From Strongylocentrotus droebachiensis (taxonomy: Eukaryota > Echinodermata > Echinoidea > Camarodonta > Strongylocentrotidae): a DNA stretch of 64,000 nucleotides. Shown one piece after another: positions 1-11,545 of the stretch. The stretch lies in the NCBI GenBank assembly GCA_035222895.1, contig JAVYIG010002369.1, positions 186,001 to 250,000 on the forward strand, in the 5' to 3' direction. The notes beneath the pieces were generated by a model, which did not search any database, was not told the DNA's origin, and worked only from the letters and a program-made list of their open reading frames with translations. The position numbers were made by a program, and so were the translations under genes. Position 1 is the first letter of the stretch. Each line of letters begins with the position of its first letter.

Positions 1-69
1 CGACCTCACCACAAGCCCTGTGCGTTTAGGGAATGTTGCCCCCTTCCTGTTCTTTTTATTTTTGTGAAG

Positions 70-175
70 GAAATAATGATAATAATAATAATGGTGGGTT
101 CTAGTATAGCGATCACGTCTGTCAAACGTGACTTCTGATCCTGGCGCTCCACAATAGTAAATACTAAATGTTGAT
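70..175 (-). mobile_element. SINE 3' fragment with (AAT)n tail
   Basis: A short AAT-rich run is followed by a body starting near position 100 (TAGTATAGCGATCACGTCTG). This body matches the tail-proximal part of the SINE at 5324-5565, which begins TGTATAGCGCTAACGTCCG. On the minus strand the (ATT)n run would be the 3' tail. Only the tail end is present, and no A or B box is seen here. It is a fragment of a tRNA-derived SINE family with several copies in the window. Confidence 0.55.
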
Positions 176-245
176 TGAATTGAAAATTGAATTGAATATA
201 TATATAAAGAGAGATGTTCATATAACGGTATAATATGCAGAGCAG

Positions 246-557
246 GGGGTGTTTCACAAAGATCCTAAGTCAAACTTAACTCTAAGATGGACTTAGATAT
301 TATGGAGAGCCATTTGTAGCCTTAAAATAAAATATATTCAAAAGCAAAAATTCTAGTATTATAGACTTTTTCACAAATTCCACATCAATAACATGAAATC
401 TCCTTGATGATAGAAAATAAGAAGGATTTGAAACAACATTATATGGCTTTTAAAATAACTTTTACACAATATTTTCAAAGATGCTAATACGGCTGTCCAT
501 ATGTTTAAAGTCCAACTTAGAGATAAGTTAAACTTAGGATCTTTGTGAAACAACCCC
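246..557. mobile_element. MITE with GGGGTGTTTCACAAAGATC termini
   Basis: The left end reads GGGGTGTTTCACAAAGATCC. The right end is its inverted complement (GGATCTTTGTGAAACAACCCC), and the repeat continues inward through CTAAGTC. A CAG triplet flanks both sides (243-245 and 558-560), which may be a 3-bp target duplication. There is no coding capacity. The ends are related to those of the elements at 5571-5717 and 10251-10391. It is a non-autonomous DNA transposon; the superfamily is not assigned. Confidence 0.8.
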
Positions 558-604
558 CAGGAGAGAGAGACAGGGAAAGACATGGATGCAAATAAAATAT
601 GCAA

Positions 605-621
605 GAGAGAGAGAGAGAGAG
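605..621. repeat. (GA)n microsatellite
   Basis: Perfect alternating GA run of about 17 bases, just downstream of the first MITE. Confidence 0.9.
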
Positions 622-2999
622 CGCCATGTATTTAGGCCTCGGGATCAGCAGTAGACAAGGCCCAAACCTTCATAAGGAGTGCGTATAATATTTCACTGAC
701 GTGCTTGACATTGACCTTGCTATGTATAACCTCGTGAGATGAAAACGTGATGAAACTCTTGCCTTTGAGGGGGTAACTCTTTACCCTTCTCGCCTTTGAG
801 GGGTAGCCCGTTACCCCTGGCCGAGAACCATTGAGAGGAATGTATGGACCTGCGCGAAATTGAAGACCTGGCTAAGTGTGCAGAGTTAATCAACCGGTTT
901 ATTGAGCACCAGATGGCAACCTCTGTATGCCTTAAAAAATACCATAATTCAGTAACCAGATCATACACAAATTTGAGCCACCAGGAAACGAATTTATCGT
1001 AAACATTTCAGTTTCTGATGAGGACGTTTTCAGTCTTGATATTCGGCAAAATACATCATTTCACAGACGGTTCATACAAATATTTGGTTTGCTTCTCGGT
1101 TTCGGGGGAGTACTTCATTTCAATTTGTACTTTGCTATTCATGTTAACATAATGCTACCAAAGTTACAGAAGCATTTCTTGTCTCGTGTATTTTGAAACA
1201 TTGTGACGGCACCGCGAATGAGACAATGGCATGTATGATATGTCAACATCATTTCGACATGTTTTTTTTTTAAACATGAGCCGGAACTTTATCAAGTACC
1301 AGGAAGATTATTTACTTGGTACCACCTTGTTTTCCTTCCTATGACCTTTAAGGTGAAGTATGGAAGTTGCGCTTCCGTCACGGGTCAACAACCTTGGAAG
1401 AAGATTTAATCAAGCAACATCCCAAACAACATGGCGCTGACATAGATTGTATCGCCAAAGGACACGAGATTATGTTTCGTCCAAAATTTTAAAGTACTCA
1501 TCAGACAGGAAAAAGTAAAAGGCGATGACTGGCGGCATTTCGATTTTTAATGTTTTCGATGCGGAAGGCAAGGTTTATTTCCAAAACATGCTGCATCGTG
1601 AGCTCTTAAGGAGAGGGAAAACCCCCGAGGTGTTTTGGGTGTGATACTAAAGGATCAGGTTCGAGGCAGGGGGCTTATAACCCTTTGGATGAGTGATTAA
1701 TCAAGTGGATTTCTTGCAAGTGTTTGTGCAGGAGCACGGTAGACATCGAGTCATGTTGATCGGTTATCGTAAAGATTACATTGATGACGTATAATCCACG
1801 GCAAAGTGCACATCACTTCATGAAAATATTGAAGGGAATTTCAATGAACTTTATTGAAGCTTTGAAAGTGATCACCAATCAAAAGAATTAAAAAGGCTAA
1901 GCTTTCAACTTTAAAATTGTTTGATTTCGTTCTAGAGATTAGAATTGCGTTGTGTGCAATGATTATCGATTATAGATATTAAGTGTAAAAGGTAATTTTA
2001 TATTCAGCGTTTCATCTAATGTTTGTTTATAACAGAAACAGCATTTAGAAATAAATTGAGATCACAGCCAAATCCGTAAATAAATATATGGAGCAATGCA
2101 GCTGAAAGTCTATGAATGTTATATCAATATTGTCAGTTTTATTGGTTTAATACTGCTTATTTTATCAACAAAGATACCTGATGCATGAACCAAGGGTCTG
2201 AACTTTAAAAGCTTTGTACCGATCGATTAAGTCTCATTATTCCTAGAATTCCTATTTAGGTCTTCACACAAAAGAATTATTTATACTGGAACCTGATAAC
2301 ATTTCATGTCAAACCAGCTAAGCAATGTATAGCTTCAGAATGCGTCCAAAGCTACTTAGCAGCAAAATTGCGGCTATAAAATGGGTAAAATATCTTCAAG
2401 AAAACATGAGTGCTCTTATTCGCCTTCCAAGAATTAAAAAAAAAGGTATGTAACTAAGTTTTAGGGGCTAACTGTGCCATGCAAGCATTGCTTCTTTAGC
2501 ATTCCCCCTCGTTTCAAAGTATAATTTATGTCAAAATATTATTTTAGATAATTTTTTAGTTTTGCGTTCTATTCTTTTATACAATGTAGTTACATTGTTT
2601 TATGTCATTGATTGCATTTATTTGTGAATTGTACATGCTTATCATGTTCATATTGAAACGGTAGTAAATCAAACATAAAAATCAAAGTGATGATTTGTTG
2701 TTGTTGTTTTTGTTTTGTTTCGTTTGTGTTTTGGGGAGGATTAATTTTCTTTTACAAAGAACTGCCCATGCTCAGGCAAGTTCGCTGACAAAATGTGGGA
2801 ATAAAATCTTATCACCAATTGATATCTTTGGGCCAACCCCTAAAAAGCAATGGCAGATTTTGTTTATCGACATTTGAATCCGACTGTTTCCCTATAGTTT
2901 TAATATGATAGATTTACTGTGAGGTATAGTAATGTTCACCGATATCATGGTGAGATAGGTGATTACAGTGAGATTAAAATCTTAACACCAAGAATTGTG
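622..2999. other. unassigned AT-rich sequence
   Basis: I see no coding similarity, repeat boundary or RNA gene in this stretch. The open frames are short and low in complexity. It is probably intergenic or intronic. Confidence 0.5.
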
Positions 3000-3032
3000 T
3001 GCGCGCGTGTGCGCGTGTGCGTGTGTGTGTGT
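3000..3032. repeat. (GT)n/(GC) microsatellite
   Basis: Alternating GT with GC interruptions gives an alternating purine-pyrimidine tract of about 33 bases. Such tracts can adopt Z-DNA. Confidence 0.85.
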
Positions 3033-4070
3033 GCCCAATGGCCAAATTAACGGAAGATTTTAGTATCAATATTCAAATCTCCGTAGTGCAAATCGTATAC
3101 CACTGCTATCTGGCTATAAATAGCCATCTGCCTTCAGCAATCGACTGATTTCTACGGATGATGAACAATTTCTACTATCGATTTTCTGATAAGCGGCATG
3201 TGTTTAATTCGTCAAGTGATTAACACCTCATAATTGCTCTAATGCTGGTATTTGTGTGTACCTTCACCTGCGTTTTTATTCAACGAAAGCCGCCTTCGGC
3301 TTTAACATTCACAACGCAGCACTGGCAACGGCAAAGCTGCTTAATATCGATCCATTTATTCGTCAATTCTCTGATTTGTCATAACTTAAGCCATGTTGAA
3401 TATCAATTTTATTTAAAATCTCGTTCTTCAATTTCTTTTTTTTATAAAGTATTCAAAATAAAAATGGGAATTTCAAGAAAATGTAATCGTACAATGTTCC
3501 GATCAATGCATACAGGAATTAGACAATAATCTATAGAACAAATGTTAGGGTGTAAATTTTTCAAATACTCATTTACTTATAAACGTGTTTAAAGTTAATA
3601 ATAACACATTATAATATATATTGTTTCTATCATCTATTTTTAATTACGTTAAACAAAATTCAAGGTAATAAAAGAGCTTGAAAATTCGCATCTTAACTTG
3701 CATGGTTTAGTAATCTAAACACACAATAACACATTTTCAGGTTCCTTACGAAAACTGATTTTAATATATATTTCTTTGTGTGGACAAAGCATGTTAAGTA
3801 GATAAAGTGAAAAGATCTATTATCCAATGAATTCATGAACATGACAAACACTGTGTATTACCTTGAAGTTTATTTTCACTTGCACAGGAGCTCTGGCATC
3901 GATGTCACAACATTTCTAAGAAACACTGACATTTCTTTACTCGAAGGCCGTCTACATCAACTTTCCTCTTTCAGATGAGCAAATATCTCCGTTTATCGGT
4001 ACGAAAACCGTTTAGCTGTACGACACGTAATTGTATGATCGCAGTCTGAACGTGGTTAAATAAAACGTGG

Positions 4071-4230
4071 CGTAACGAAACGTCGTATATTGAAACGTTG
4101 CGTAACGAAACGTCGTATATTGAAACGTTGCGTAACGAAACGTCGTTTATTAAAACGTTGCGTAACGAAACGTCGTAAAGCGATACGACGTATATTAAAA
4201 CGTCGTTTACCGAGACATCGTATATTCTCA
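4071..4230. repeat. 30-bp CpG-rich minisatellite
   Basis: Units start at exactly 4071, 4101, 4131 and 4161 (unit start CGTAACGAAACGTCGTATAT). The repeats then decay into CGTCGT/ATATT words up to about 4230. The array is strikingly rich in CpG compared with the AT-rich surroundings. The direct words GTACGAAAACCG occur on both flanks (near 4000 and 4290). Because the period is a multiple of three, frames stay open on both strands: a 130-codon frame at 3971-4363 on the minus strand and a shorter one at 4090-4278 on the plus strand, each encoding a 10-residue repeat. I treat these frames as a by-product of the repeat. Confidence 0.85.
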
Positions 4231-4440
4231 AACGTAGAAAAGTTCCATGAAAGAAATCGGGATCCACTGCTAGTGTAAGCGTTGTATCGTACGAAAACCG
4301 TATCAAGAAGCGGTACCTATACCATGAACGCGTATTGACAATCGGCCAGCTCGAAGCTGACATTAGATATATATAATCAGCGGATCACTCCAAACGAGCT
4401 TCTTATATACAACGCTTCTTTACACTATAATTTTCTTTTG

Positions 4441-4492
4441 TTACTTGTGTACACCCTCTTCGCTGTTACTTGTGTACACCCTCTTCGCTGTA
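4441..4492. repeat. 26-bp tandem duplication
   Basis: The word TTACTTGTGTACACCCTCTT followed by CGCTG occurs twice back to back with no differences, which points to a recent duplication. Confidence 0.85.
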
Positions 4493-4512
4493 TGATCTTA
4501 CTCTCTACGACG

Positions 4513-4928
4513 CAGGGGCGGATCTAGCTTTTTGCTAAGGGGGGGGTTTGACCAAAATAATGACGATGCGGAGCATCGTCCACGAGCCGCGAAGCGGCGA
4601 GCCGATTTTTTTAGGGGTGTTTATTTGAACCCCTTAAGTGATGTTTTCCTGGCATCCATTAACACAATGGAGACCATAAAAAGCAGTGCATGATAACGTC
4701 TTTTTAAATCAAGTAACAGTTTAATACACAGTTATATCCAGAGTTATCATGTGTTTGGTTAAGTTACCAGATGAGTTGAATATCTTCTCTCCAGCGTGCG
4801 TTCTTTTTTCTTTCTTTTTTTCTTTCTTTTTTTCTTTTTTTTTCCTTTTTTTTTTTTTTTTTTTTTTTTTTGGGCCGCCCAAGGGGGGGGTTTAAACCCC
4901 CTAAACCCCCCCCGTAGATCCGCGCCTG
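4513..4928. mobile_element. MITE with CAGGGGCGGATCTA termini
   Basis: The left end is CAGGGGCGGATCTAGC. The right end, reverse-complemented, is CAGGCGCGGATCTACGGG. Both are flanked by CGACG (4508-4512 and 4929-4933), which is a candidate 5-bp target duplication. The interior has two tight hairpins (GACGATGC-GGA-GCATCGTC and GCCGC-GAA-GCGGC near 4560-4600), a long T-rich run at 4800-4870 and G/C tracts next to the right end. The ends resemble hAT-type non-autonomous elements common in invertebrates, but a 5-bp duplication is not the usual 8 bp. The class is therefore tentative. Confidence 0.75.
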
Positions 4929-5323
4929 CGACGTTCCTTTTAGGAGTCATAGAGAAGGTTGAGTTTTGGTTGAGATGAAAAATAGATTATGATCTCTCTC
5001 ATTTCTTGTATATTGGTTTGCAAGAATATTGGGGAAGAAATGTCCCCTGAAGCAAAAAAGATTTCTCTTCAAATGCCCTCAGTTCCATAATACGGTGAGA
5101 AACGACTAGAAACGTTGCATCAAAATGCCATGCCACGTGTGTGTGAAGTCTATGTGTGCAGTTCATGTCACTTTCAGTAAAAGAGATTCCATTTGCTATA
5201 ATTTGTATTGTACCAAAACCTAACAAGATACAGCGATTCTTATGTACAACTTATTTAAATTGTCCTAATTACTATCAGACAGTTTCTTCACAAACCTCCG
5301 CATGACCAAAACTCATCTTAATA

Positions 5324-5349
5324 ATAACAACGATAACGATAATATTAAT

Positions 5350-5389
<40 letters not shown>

Positions 5390-5567
5390 TAAATAATAAT
5401 AATAATAATCCTTGTATAGCGCTAACGTCCGTCAAACTTGACACTCCCGGTGCTCCGCCAGCTTTAAATGGGTGCCATATAAGGCGCTCTAGCCTTTTTA
5501 AGGAATTAATTCTAAACAGACACCCATTCACCTCACCTGGGTCTGGTGTGGCAGATGTGGATTACTG
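5324..5567 (-). mobile_element. SINE fragment with (AAT)n tail
   Basis: An (AAT)n tract at 5324-5409 adjoins a body running from TGTATAGCGC to the CACACCAGACCCAG-type region near 5550 (read on the minus strand). The body aligns in order with the SINE at 27360-27940, but the tRNA-like head is missing because a MITE begins at 5571. The site TTAA at 5498-5501 is intact here, while the 27.6-kb copy carries an insertion at the same place. This copy therefore serves as the empty-site control. Confidence 0.75.
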
Positions 5568-5570
5568 CAG

Positions 5571-5717
5571 GGGCCCGTTTCATAAAACTTATTATCTATA
5601 ACAAATGCTAGATTTCTATGACAAATTTGCTCTTAGCCAATCAGATGCCATGATTTCAGTAGCTTGTAACAGTAGCTTGTAACTTGTTATTGATATCAAG
5701 TTTTGTGAAACACCCCC
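5571..5717. mobile_element. MITE with GGGCCCGTTTCA ends
   Basis: The left end is GGGCCCGTTTCATAAAACTT. The right end is AAGTTTTGTGAAACACCCC. CAG flanks both sides (5568-5570 and 5718-5720). The interior matches the copy at 10251-10391 (shared AGCCAATCAGA/ACCAATCAGA and GATTTCAGTAGCTT words). There is no coding sequence. Confidence 0.8.
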
Positions 5718-5917
5718 CAGATCTGTAAGTTCCTCTCGTGTGAATGGGGCATTAGTCTATAATCCAGGACCATGATTATTTGATTAGATGCATCTTTCCA
5801 ATGATCAGGAGGGTAAAGGTTAACGAGTACGAGCCAAGATTTGTCTTGACTGGTTAAATGTTCCAACGTACGTGGATGAGGTCAATGCTGACGTTGTCTG
5901 ATATAGCAACTCAACGG

Positions 5918-6306
5918 TTAAAGGCATCGTTTAACAAGGTTAAATCTGAGATGCATGGCCCTACATGTTACCAGTGTCTGTGGTAAGGTGTAGTCAGTAG
6001 TGAAGCCCTATAAAGTCGAGCTTCCAAATGATCATGAAATGCCTCAAAAAGTAAAAAATCTTTGAGTAACCGGTTTTTACCATACTCGTTTTCCCCAATA
6101 GACTGCAGTGTTATGAAAACCGTTAGGAAAACGTAAAATGTTATTTCGATTTCCAATCATAGATATCTTGATAATCAGACATGTGATCGGCTTGTAAAAG
6201 TCTTGGGGCTTCTGACTGTCCTAAAGGTTTATAATTATCGTTGCAGAATGAGCCAAATAGAGGATTTTGTTCCAGAATCTGAGACAAAGTTACCCAATCC
6301 CTTTAA
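5918..6306 (-). mobile_element. TTAA-flanked MITE, family A, copy 1
   Basis: TTAA lies at both borders (5918-5921 and 6303-6306). The inner ends are AAGGCATCGTTTAAC and, reverse-complemented from the right, AAGGGATTGGGTAAC, an imperfect inverted repeat. The interior is the reverse complement of 38678-39023. This is consistent with a non-autonomous TTAA-specific (piggyBac-type) transposon, although no transposase is present. Confidence 0.7.
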
Positions 6307-6454
6307 CTAGATCACACAGACATTCGAAAAATCACCCCAATGGCTTTGTCAATGCCACTTCGTATACCCCGTATAAATCGTGTTTAAACATAATGATACA
6401 TCTCAGTAATGTTCGAATATTCCAATAGGCGATGAATAGGTTATTTAAATTCCC

Positions 6455-6965
6455 TTAAGGGTATTACAAAGTTTTGGGAAATCTTGAAAAATTGGGTGGA
6501 CCGTGATTCTTTACAATTTTGATATATTTGGATGCCCCTGTGGATGTATTAAAAGCACTAGAAAAATTAGCCTCTAAAAACACTTCTGCTTCGAGAAAAA
6601 TTGAATATAAACATTTACCGGTGCTCCCGGTTAATTTTGATAAATTTCAAATAACGCCTACGGCCGTACAATGGTAGCTGCAACCATGAACATCTCAGAA
6701 TATGTAGTTGTGATATATAATTTCCCAACGCGAATAGCTAATCGGTCGATTTTAGTCAAGAAACATAGTTTTATAGCTTAACTAATATCTTGACCTTGAG
6801 AGGGAGCTATACAACACAAATAGTTTATAATTTACAATTGTATAACTTTAGACTCGATTTCAACCGCGACAACGATCAATGAATATTGTAGGATCGCATA
6901 TGCTTCCAATATGTTCATTTGAACCAAGTTCATGACCCCATACCAAAACTTTGTATTACCTTTAA
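6455..6965 (+). mobile_element. TTAA-flanked MITE, family B, copy 1
   Basis: TTAA lies at 6455-6458 and 6962-6965. The ends GGGTATTACAAAGTTTTGGG and CCAAAACTTTGTATTACC form an inverted repeat of roughly 20 bp. The whole element aligns co-linearly with 61150-61653. It has no coding capacity, and its short open frames are broken differently in the two copies. Confidence 0.85.
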
Positions 6966-8471
6966 GTCTGTGCGATTATGATAGTAACGACATGACACAA
7001 AATATTACTTTTCAACATATGAATTTCATTTTTTTTTAATATAACGTTTGGCTATTATACTCCAGCTTATTAGTCTATGAAAGGTCTGTGATAGATTAAT
7101 CAGTACTTGCCATATTATGTCCGTTCTAGTGATTATTATCTAGGCAAACCAATACGGTTAATTTATTTCAATAATAATCATCACAACCATGCTATACTTC
7201 ATGGGTAATTGTTGGACGAAAAGCTACAATTTATATTACAAAAAAGGAAAAAAGGTTAACGCAATTTTACCTGACTTTTGCCATGTTTGTCGGAGTAAAA
7301 CGTAGCCGGACAATTTTGTCTTACTCGATTTTTAAGTTATAAAAACAGATTCCGTTTGAAAGAAGAAAAAAATGAAGAACTATAATGTTGAAGGTAAGAA
7401 ACGGAAAGTGGCGCTTATAATCAAAAGGAAAATTTGAAAACTTAATGGCTTTATCAAGTTTGGCGTTTTCAAACGAGTTGAAGAGAAAGATATCACTCCT
7501 CTTAAAAGTTTGATGAGGACTTAGACATAAATGGGTTGTGGTTTTGTAAAATAATTCCTGTTTACAAAGTTGTAACTATTTTGCAAAGTGAATTAAAACA
7601 GTCACTTCATGACACTTTGGATTTAATTGTGATGAGGGATCTCATATTGTTTATGATTATTATACAAATTCATAAATAATAACGAGATTTAGTCACTTCA
7701 AAATACCCTGACTAACACAATAGATTTCTTATAATGGATAGTAAGCCATATTTAAGCGTATTCTTAGTCATGACCATAACAAGTACTAATTAAAAAAGGT
7801 CTAGCTGGATTTTTGTTTAGGTTCCACTTAATCTTAGCAATCATTTTTTTTTCATGGCTTGATATACAATATTGCCTGAGTTGAGAATTAAATCCAAACT
7901 TCCTTTGACAATGCAATCCCCCTCAGAAACAATTAAAGTCAACTAAAATTACAAAGTAATATATTTCCTATTTAAATTAATAAATCTATAAACGATTTTG
8001 TTTTTATTTTATCTCTAATATCTTTATAATTAATTTCAATTAAATCTCGCCAGAAAAGACGACCAAACATTCATGCGATTTTGATCCCTCAAAGACAGTT
8101 AATTACAACTGAGTATGTCTATATAAGTAACATTAGTGATGTAAACTACTGGTTTAAATCAAAGGCGAGCACTTAGAACGAATTAACTTTGAAGATCCAG
8201 GCGGTGGATTAACATTTTCAAAGTATCAAAACTTGACTGTAATTACACTAACGGTAATAAGATGTTTTAATATTTATAGATAGATTAGTGAATAACATTG
8301 AAAGAATAAAGAAAATGCTCTACTTTAAAGCTTTATAATTGAAGAAAAAAAGAGAATGTACATGTATGTCGGTTCGAATTTATCTTTTAAGGAATTGGGT
8401 AGGACTGCCCACGCCATCTTCGTCTTGCACTCAGTATTCCAGAACCAAAGCTGGCTTCTAGATGCAATATA
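6966..8471. other. unassigned AT-rich sequence
   Basis: AT-rich DNA with homopolymer runs. No boundary, gene or repeat could be supported. Confidence 0.5.
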
Positions 8472-8764
8472 GACCAGTTCGTAGTTAGCACATGGTTCAG
8501 ATGACCCCAAATATCCACAGATCTTTTAAACATAGACTAATCCCACTTTGTGCCTTTTGGAATAATCACAGCTTAAATCATGGAGGTGATTCTTTGTTTG
8601 CCCTCTTGAAAGGATTACTTCCACATGTGTTTAATATAATGTATTACGGGTGCATGCATGCATAATGATTACATAATTTCGTGAGCATGTATCCAGTATA
8701 AGTCTCAGTAGTAGGTCCATGTACCTTTATCTGCACATGCGCAGATTGTTTCTACGAACTGGTC
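8472..8764 (-). mobile_element. MITE of the AGGGAGTTTAC group, divergent-end copy
   Basis: On the minus strand the interior follows the same order as 19773-20086 (CAATCTGCGCATG, GCAGATAAAGGT, ACTGGATA, ATGCTCA, GATCTGTGGATATTTGGGGT). The two ends instead carry GACCAGTTCGTAG as an inverted repeat (8472-8484 and 8752-8764), not AGGGAGTTTACAG. It is a diverged member of a four-copy family in the window. Confidence 0.75.
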
Positions 8765-9706
8765 GATTGTGATGTTGCCATGGTTATTAATATTGAAACA
8801 AAAGTTCTTCTAGCATTGGCTCTACCAGTAAACAATCAACTGCACCTGGATCGAGGGAGGTAGTAGCACGTAAAGTGGGATTTCCGTCCCTCGGTAGATA
8901 GAATTCAGGAGACCCTTTCCGTTTTCGTATCGTTATGGCGATTGTCTTATAGCGAGGAGATAACCATTGGCTGTACAACCTTTATTTATACTGAGATACA
9001 CTAAACAATTCTAACCATCCTTTCTAGTCAAGGTTCTTTCTAGTCTAGTCAATCTTCTCTATCTCCCCTCCCCGTTTTTTCTGCAACTCTACTTTCCATC
9101 TTAATACAATCAGCCATGCAGATTTCCAGTTGATATGATTGCCCGTGAAGGCCATGGCGTAGAAGATTATTCTCCTTCTCCTCAATAAAGCGCCGTAGAT
9201 TTGTGTTCCGGACCTAAGGAAATGCGTAAATCGTTTCTTTCCCTCCACAACAAATGCCCGTTGCTATAGCTTCTCCGCTTCCATTATCGTCGGCCCTATT
9301 TTAATCAACTCAAAAAATTTGTGTCCTTTCAGCGAGGCACACAAAAAAAAACAAGACCTACAGCTGCTTAGCTGCTTCTCTATTCGATTCACTCTATACT
9401 CTACTCGGAGAGAGCCTGCTTATTATTTACAACTAAATTCTATCAAAATGTGAAAGAGGATATCATTTGAGACACATTTCTGCGAGGATTTTTAAAACAA
9501 ATATGTTTGAAGTCGAATAATGATGAAAGAATACAAAATAAATACAAGAAACCCTAATTGTGTGTTCTTATATCAATATTTGTCTTCAAAATCTTTGCAG
9601 AAGTGTGTTTTAAATGACATCCTCTTTCATATTATGATATAATTTGTGTGAAATTTTCTCTTCAAATTTTTGACTAATTTGGGGAACCGAACACTTTAGA
9701 GGGTCT
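8765..9706. other. unassigned sequence
   Basis: No gene or repeat boundary identified. A few pyrimidine-rich runs occur near 9050-9250. Confidence 0.45.
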
Positions 9707-10238
9707 TTAAGGTACTTTGTCCTATTTGCAGCCAACATCAAATTATGAAGAACTTTGCAGTAACTATGAATATGTAACGTATGTCCTATCCGTGAAATTT
9801 AAAAGTTAAAAGTGTCCCAATATTCAAATTATGCAAGGAAACTCGTTTATTTTGTAGCTTTCACTGTCAGACACTATTGAGTTGGACTGACTTCTTTTTT
9901 TCTTTGGTAATAACATACCTGAAATGAGCTGTAAAGGATGTCTGAGCATTTGTACACATCAGTAACCCACTCCTTGTAATGACCAAACTTAAACTGATTG
10001 AAACTTTGCGCAACACAAATCGTTAGACCATTCCGTAAAATGGTCTGAAAATCAAACTATTACTAAATGTATTGCAATAACTTAAGTCGAATCGACAACT
10101 AATGGTCGTTATTTTCCCACCAAAAGACATTTTCAAGCCCTTTCGTTTTGAGGGAAGTTGTAAATTAGTACTATTTTTCAAATGTCGTTGGAGTTCAACC
10201 TTGCCATTTCAATTGCAAATGGGACAAAGTACCTTTAA
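9707..10238 (+). mobile_element. TTAA-flanked MITE, family C, copy 1
   Basis: TTAA lies at 9707-9710 and 10235-10238. The left end is GGTACTTTGTCCTATTTGCA. The right end, reverse-complemented, is AGGTACTTTGTCCCATTTGC. The interior aligns in inverse orientation with 34961-35488 (shared words GTTGTCGAATCGACA, AATCGACAACTAATGGTCGT and AGTGTCTGACAG or their complements). There is no transposase frame. Confidence 0.85.
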
Positions 10239-10250
10239 AGTGACAATTGA

Positions 10251-10391
10251 GTTTCACAAAGCCTTTTTTCAATGACAAATGACAAACATCAGTGACAAAT
10301 CTGCTGATAACCAATCAGAAGCAAGGATTTCAGTAGCTTATAACAAAAACTGCCATTTGTCACTGATGACAAGTTTTGTGAAACGGGGCCC
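10251..10391. mobile_element. MITE of the GTTTCACAAA group, 5' end worn
   Basis: The left end starts at GTTTCACAAAG and lacks the GGGCCC seen at 5571. The right end is CTTGTCA/CAAGTTTTGTGAAACGGGGCCC. The interior matches 5571-5717. It lies 12 bp from the family C element. Confidence 0.75.
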
Positions 10392-11340
10392 ATTTTTTCG
10401 GCTTACTCCTCCTTTCTTTGTCAGTCTGGAAGAATGTCATCGAAGAAATACTCTCCGAGAATAATTACTCTTCACATGCCCGCCTAATTCATTCACAATA
10501 TGATAAGAAATAGCTGAAGTGTTTGGACCAAATAGCCATGCCACGTTTGCGTGTTTAGTCCCATAAACCAATTCCTTCGTGGAGTGCATGCGTTTTCTCA
10601 TTAAGATAGAGTCAATATCGATTCATATAATGATCTTCAAAATAGTGCCTTAAAACACCGTGCGACTTCCGACATAAATCTTGCACTTTTTTTTATTTTT
10701 ATAATTATTTCGCTATTACTATTGTTATTATTATTTGTTTTGTTTTTTTTATTCGCTATCTATAGCATGAATATAAAAAGGAATCAAGCTGCCCATCTGA
10801 TATGAATGTGATCGGACGATGTAATTGTGCACTTTGATGCTCGTTTGAATAAGTAAAAACTATTTAAATATAAATGATTATATGTATATGTTATAATCCT
10901 CAAACCTCGTGGTATACACCCGTTTTTACTACATCATCAGCTTTCCCAAAGTGCTTCAAGACAATCACTTTCGAGATGTCATTGCGCTGCCAGAAACCAA
11001 CTTTTTCTTTAAGGTCGAAAAGGTCTTCTGGATGTACACTTGATTCCAAGCAACATTTGTATCTCTGCTCTTGATGTATCAAGGCTATGATGAAGCGAAG
11101 TCGAGATCCGATGTTTTTCGCTTTCGGGGATAAGATGTATTATACCATCAGTGACAAAAAAAGAAGAAAAAAAAGAGAGATTGAAAAGAAGAAGTATGAC
11201 ATTGAACACTCTCTTGCGTATCTCTTCTCAGCCAGCCTTTGGGAGAAACAAAATCCCGGTCAGCTTTTCATTCAAAAAAGACGATTTCTTTTTTTTCCGG
11301 AAAGCGCCCCTCGGTCTTAATCATTCGTGCCCAGTCTTTT
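10392..11340. other. unassigned sequence
   Basis: Nothing recognisable. T-rich and A-rich runs near 10690-10750 and 11150-11200 explain the short open frames. Confidence 0.45.
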
Positions 11341-11545
11341 TCAAAGATATCTCTTTCTTTCTCTCTCACTCTCTCAATCTTTTTGCGTCATATCTATTGA
11401 CTGTCATTATTGTGTTATTCCACAACTCTCTGCTTCTATCCTCCCCCATTTATAATTATCTATTCACTTATCTTTCCTCAAGCCATCTCTATAGTCTCTC
11501 TAACTCTTCTTCTTCCTCTACTCCTCTTGGAGTCGATCTTTCCTG
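11341..11545. repeat. CT-rich low-complexity block
   Basis: Degenerate TCTCTC/TTCTCC pyrimidine-rich DNA. Its open frames encode serine/leucine-rich strings and are not genes. Confidence 0.7.

Noticed and set aside
3971..4363. 130-codon minus frame with 10-residue repeats
   Set aside because: Not annotated as a gene because the exact 30-bp period by itself keeps the frame open on both strands. It is kept as a finding only.
10368..10390. CTGATGA ... GAAAC, hammerhead-like
   Set aside because: It is formed by chance from the CAAGTTTTGTGAAAC terminal repeat of a MITE. The sister copy at 5571-5717 lacks CTGATGA and there is no proper stem II joined to GAAA.
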